From Solobacterium sp. (GTDB lineage: Bacteria > Bacillota_I > Bacilli_A > Erysipelotrichales > Erysipelotrichaceae): a stretch of DNA of 64,000 bases. The stretch lies in contig JAFUFO010000021.1 of assembly GCA_017469885.1 (NCBI GenBank), forward strand, positions 1 to 64,000, read 5' to 3'. Position 1 is the first letter of the stretch, and each line of letters starts with the position of its first letter. Both the position numbers and the translations under genes were made by a program. The notes below the pieces were generated by a model that worked only from the letters and a program-made list of their open reading frames with translations, searched no databases and was not told the origin of the DNA. This document shows positions 60,832 to 64,000 of the stretch, piece by piece.

Positions 60832-62964
60832 ATGAAAGCATTTCTCGATGATTTCGGCCGCGTACAGGTCTGCCTTTCCAAGGATTATTACAACGGATCG
60901 GCCGGCGGCTTTTATCTGACCGGAGATGACGGCACGTTCAGTGACTGTATCATCCGCGGTGTGGAAGAACATGACCGGGAAATGCGTTATGACCTCACCA
61001 TTCCGGCTGTGTTTTCCTTCGGACATGCCTATACGATTCATGAATCCCATGGAAAACAGGTTCCGCTTCAGATCCGTCATATTGTCCGCACCGCAGAGTT
61101 TGACCGCCAGTTCACGTATCACGGCGATGATCTCGGCGCATTCTACTATCGGGACCATACGGACTTTGCACTCTGGGCACCGACTGCCATTCACGTATAT
61201 CTGCGGCTGATCGACCGGTACGGCAGAGTCGAACTGCATCCGATGACCCGCGGAGAAAAGGGCGTGTTCCGTGTCCGTGTCGAAGGAGACCTGAAATATC
61301 ATCTGTATGTGTATCTGATCGAACGGGACGGCATTATCGTGGAGTCGATTGACCCTTATGGGCTTTCTTCCGATGCCAACAGTATGCATTCTGCGGTAAT
61401 CGATGTCTCGGAAATCAATAAGATCGAAGACCGGGGCGTAAGCACGGTGATGAACAGCCCGGCCGATGCGGTGATCTATGAATGCAGCGTCCGTGATATG
61501 ACCAGCTCCAAGGATACCGGCACCGCGACCAACGGCAAGTTCATTTCGCTTTCCGAGGGCGGCACTTCCTGGAAGGGGAAGCCGACGGGACTGGATTATC
61601 TTGCCGGACTCGGCGTTACCCATATTCAGCTTCAGCCGGTCATGGACTTCCTGACGGTGGATGAAACCCACCCGGAGCGCGGATATAACTGGGGCTACGA
61701 TCCCGAACAGTTCTTTGCGCCGGAAGGCAGCTACAGTACCGACGCCAATGATCCCTACAGCCGGGTCGTGGAATTACGGAAAATGATTGCGGCCATGCAT
61801 GCCCGCGGTCTGCGGGTCACGCTGGACGTCGTATTCAATCATATGTATGACGTCGCAAAGTCCCCGTTTGACCGGATCGTTCCGTATTACTATTTCCGCT
61901 ATACCGACAAGGGATGGCTCTCCAACGGAAGCTATTGCGGCAATGACCTCGACAGCCTGCGCCCGATGATGCGGAAGCTGTATCTGGATGTCATCCGCCT
62001 CTATATGAACCTGTACAACATCGACGGATTCCGCTTTGACCTGATGGGAATTCTCGACGTGGATACAATGAATGAGATCTACCGGACGGCACGCTCGATC
62101 AAACCGGATGTGCTGATCTACGGTGAGGGATGGGATATGCCTACCGCGCTGAGCGAAGATCAGAAGGCGCGTATCTACAACCAGCACCGGATGCCGGGCA
62201 TCGGGCATTTCAATGACACGTTCCGCGACATTGCCAAAGGCAAGACCGGTGATGACGGCAAGTATGACAAGGGTTATCTGACCGGCAATCTCGGCATGGC
62301 CTTTGACATGTGCTCCGTCCTCAGCGGAAATACCATGGGCGATCCGTATTTCCTGCGGTTTGACAATCCGACCCAGTCGATCAACGCGCTGGAAACCCAC
62401 GACAATGCGACTGCCTGGGACAAGATGCATATGTGCTGCGGAGAAGAACCGCGCGAAACACGCCTTCTGCGGCAGCGGCTTCTGATTGCCGCGACCCTGA
62501 CAGCACAGGGCATTCCGTTCCTGCATCAGGGAATGGAATTCTGCGGCACCAAGCAGGACATCACCAACTCCTACAATTCCGGGGATGCGATCAACCAGAT
62601 GAACTGGGACCGCATGATTCTCAACTATGACATTGTGGAATACACAAAGAAGATGATTGCGGTACGCCGGAAGTACCGTGCGTTCCGTCTGGAAAGCGGG
62701 GCGCAGACCGAGAAGTATGTGCATTTCTCACTGGCGGACGGATATGTCGTTCTGTATGACATTGACATCGCCGACGGTGCCGTCGGATCCGGCGGAATCC
62801 GGGTGATCTTCAACCCGTCCGTGAACGAGCACTATTTCCATTTTGAAAATGAATATACGGTGATTGCGGATGAAAACGGCAATCCGTCTGCACAGCGCAG
62901 CCGGGAGTTCTGCGTACCGCGGTGTTCCTGCATGATTCTTTCCAAACCGCTTCATAACGACTGA
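60832..62964 (+). CDS. pulA: Type I pullulanase (debranching enzyme)
   Basis: This 710-residue GH13 enzyme has an N-terminal beta domain and CBM48 (about 95-185, HTDFALWAPTAIHVYLRL) and a catalytic barrel. The type I pullulanase signature YNWGYDP is present. GH13 signatures include DVVFNHM, GFRFDLMGI (nucleophile Asp), YGEGWDM (acid Glu) and ETHDNATAW (third Asp). It hydrolyses alpha-1,6 bonds left by the phosphorylase. It has no signal peptide, so it works inside the cell on stored glycogen or imported maltodextrin. ATG 60832 follows GGAGG. Confidence 0.95.
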   Translation: MKAFLDDFGRVQVCLSKDYYNGSAGGFYLTGDDGTFSDCIIRGVEEHDREMRYDLTIPAVFSFGHAYTIHESHGKQVPLQIRHIVRTAEFDRQFTYHGDDLGAFYYRDHTDFALWAPTAIHVYLRLIDRYGRVELHPMTRGEKGVFRVRVEGDLKYHLYVYLIERDGIIVESIDPYGLSSDANSMHSAVIDVSEINKIEDRGVSTVMNSPADAVIYECSVRDMTSSKDTGTATNGKFISLSEGGTSWKGKPTGLDYLAGLGVTHIQLQPVMDFLTVDETHPERGYNWGYDPEQFFAPEGSYSTDANDPYSRVVELRKMIAAMHARGLRVTLDVVFNHMYDVAKSPFDRIVPYYYFRYTDKGWLSNGSYCGNDLDSLRPMMRKLYLDVIRLYMNLYNIDGFRFDLMGILDVDTMNEIYRTARSIKPDVLIYGEGWDMPTALSEDQKARIYNQHRMPGIGHFNDTFRDIAKGKTGDDGKYDKGYLTGNLGMAFDMCSVLSGNTMGDPYFLRFDNPTQSINALETHDNATAWDKMHMCCGEEPRETRLLRQRLLIAATLTAQGIPFLHQGMEFCGTKQDITNSYNSGDAINQMNWDRMILNYDIVEYTKKMIAVRRKYRAFRLESGAQTEKYVHFSLADGYVVLYDIDIADGAVGSGGIRVIFNPSVNEHYFHFENEYTVIADENGNPSAQRSREFCVPRCSCMILSKPLHND

Positions 62965-62994
62965 TTCAATTCACAGAAACGGAGGTATTCCGAA

Positions 62995-63186
62995 ATGATG
63001 CGGGATGAATTCAAGCGCCAGGAGCGAAATGTCACAGCCCGGCAGGACGCAGATGCGTACGCCTCTGAGCACAGAACAGCAGAAACCGGACCTTCCTTTA
63101 TGGAGAACCGCAGGAAAACGGTATTCTGGGCAGTTGTGATCCTTGGAATCATTGTGATCGCAATTGTGACAAATCTCATGAAATGA
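62995..63186 (+). CDS. Small C-tail-anchored membrane protein (63 aa)
   Basis: Unrecognised. About 42 hydrophilic, charged residues are followed by one hydrophobic helix at the C-terminus (FWAVVILGIIVIAIVTNLM). GGAGG lies before ATG 62995 (a second ATG follows at once). Spacing of 30 bp from pulA and a shared downstream terminator suggest co-transcription with the glycogen genes. No functional motif is visible. Confidence 0.7.
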   Translation: MMRDEFKRQERNVTARQDADAYASEHRTAETGPSFMENRRKTVFWAVVILGIIVIAIVTNLMK

Positions 63187-63203
63187 TTCCTGACCATGAC
63201 AGT

Positions 63204-63236
63204 CAGCCGCCTCTTTCCGGGGCGGTTTTCTTGATA
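63204..63236 (+). terminator. Terminator after the small membrane protein
   Basis: GCCGCC/GGCGGT with a TCTTTCCG-type loop followed by TTTTCTT. Confidence 0.7.
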
Positions 63237-63268
63237 TAATGGGAACGATGCGAAAGGAGGGGCAGTTT

Positions 63269-64000
63269 ATGCGATTTCTGAGAACAGTAACTGCCGCAGT
63301 GACGGCGTGCGCAGTATGGACTGCGGTATTGCCGGCTCCTGTATATGCGGAAGAAAAAGATTCCGAACAGTTTGAACAGTTCTGCGAGGATGAGTTTATC
63401 CGCAGAATGGAAAGCGACTATGTGAACATGCATTACACGGTGAAGGACTATGCCGCGCTTTCCATAAACAAACCGGAACTCACCGTCGGTGATGCATCCT
63501 GGGAATCCTTTGAGACAGAAGTGCAGCGTGCCGATGAATCGCTTGAGAAACTCCATAAGATCAACCCGGAGAATCTCAATGAAGATCAGCAGCTGGTCTA
63601 TAAAACCTATGAACGGTATCTGGAGTCCTATCGGGAACTGAATGCGATGCCGCTGTTTGAAAGTTATTTTGATCCGGCAGCCGGCATCATTGATAATCTG
63701 ACGACGAACTTTACGGAATTTGTATTCTATACACCGGAAGATGTGGAAGATTACCTCACCGTGCTTTCCACTGTCCCGGCTTACATTGATCAGGCCCTGG
63801 AGGTCACCCGCCGCCAGGCAGAGGAAGGATTCTTCCTGCGGGATGATCAGCTGGATATGACGGAAGACGCAATCGATGAATTTACCGCCAAAACCGATGA
63901 CAGTATGCTGATCGTGATCTTCAATGAACGGATCGATGAGCTCGAAGGTCTCAGTGACGAACAGAAGGAAGAATACAAACAGCGCAACAGGGATATTGTG
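63269..64000 (+). CDS. Secreted DUF885-family protein (partial, continues past window end)
   Basis: The first 244 codons are present, open to the window edge. ATG 63269 follows AAAGGAGGGG. A signal peptide is clear (RFLRTVTAAVTACAVWTAVL, then PAPVYAEEK). The mature part is acidic and helical, with LEVTRRQAEEGFFLRDDQL resembling the DUF885 family, which comprises probable zinc-dependent carboxypeptidase-like proteins. The catalytic HExxE-type motif would lie beyond the window, so activity cannot be judged. Confidence 0.8.
   Translation, partial: MRFLRTVTAAVTACAVWTAVLPAPVYAEEKDSEQFEQFCEDEFIRRMESDYVNMHYTVKDYAALSINKPELTVGDASWESFETEVQRADESLEKLHKINPENLNEDQQLVYKTYERYLESYRELNAMPLFESYFDPAAGIIDNLTTNFTEFVFYTPEDVEDYLTVLSTVPAYIDQALEVTRRQAEEGFFLRDDQLDMTEDAIDEFTAKTDDSMLIVIFNERIDELEGLSDEQKEEYKQRNRDIV

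Overview
The window looks like a chromosome segment of a Gram-positive gut Firmicute, most likely an Erysipelotrichia relative. This is inferred from gene content, the moderate GC content (about half G+C), AGGAGG-type ribosome binding sites, and Firmicutes-style regulation (T-box, purine riboswitch, S6:S18 leader, FtsEX with a PcsB/EnvC-like hydrolase, walJ-htr-rlmH order). I could not run any database search, so the taxonomy is a judgement.

Layout. 1-3.8 kb is the end of a prophage: a fragment of a probable tail gene on the minus strand, a tyrosine recombinase, a small protein, a CHAP/phosphodiester-glycosidase lysis protein whose C-terminal holin-like part has its own internal ribosome binding site, and two small lysis-module proteins. 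It ends at the 3' end of a tRNA-Leu(UAG) gene. 4-9 kb (minus strand) holds an FHA-domain ABC exporter operon and an esterase/ATP-grasp pair. 9.2-10.8 kb is an NCS2 purine permease behind a guanine-type riboswitch. 10.9-13.7 kb carries a YhhN-family membrane protein and, divergently, a three-gene unit: chorismate mutase, a SPASM radical SAM enzyme, and a six-cysteine peptide with a Gly-Gly leader (a probable RiPP locus). 13.8-16.1 kb encodes an NfnAB-type ferredoxin:NADP+ transhydrogenase. 16.2-19.3 kb is a T-box-controlled tryptophan ABC transporter (trpXYP) followed by ybaK. 20-26 kb holds small secreted and Cys-rich proteins, an aminotransferase/Lrp pair, a formate/nitrite channel, and a GntR-ABC unit of the YtrA type. 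26.3-28 kb is an IS110-family insertion element with a long non-coding end.

28-43.8 kb contains ProX, VanZ and YitT family proteins. These are followed by a cell-envelope run: ftsE-ftsX-PcsB-like hydrolase-ctpA-uvrB, a kinase-less PASTA membrane protein, a FtsX-like ABC pair, metY and a DUF4349 lipoprotein. 44-54.1 kb is a conserved core: rpsF-ssb-rpsR, a C_GCAxxG protein, yybS-gdpP-rplI-dnaB, an M23/G5 peptidase, walJ, a HtrA-like protein that has lost all three catalytic residues, and rlmH. 54.2-63 kb is carbon metabolism: ptsH, phosphoglucomutase, branching enzyme, glycogen phosphorylase and pullulanase. The window ends inside a secreted DUF885 protein.

The most notable items are the chorismate mutase/radical SAM/Cys-rich peptide locus, the catalytically dead HtrA in the walJ-rlmH slot, the nested holin in the prophage lysin, and the candidate bridge-RNA region of the IS110 element. 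No rRNA gene or CRISPR array was seen.
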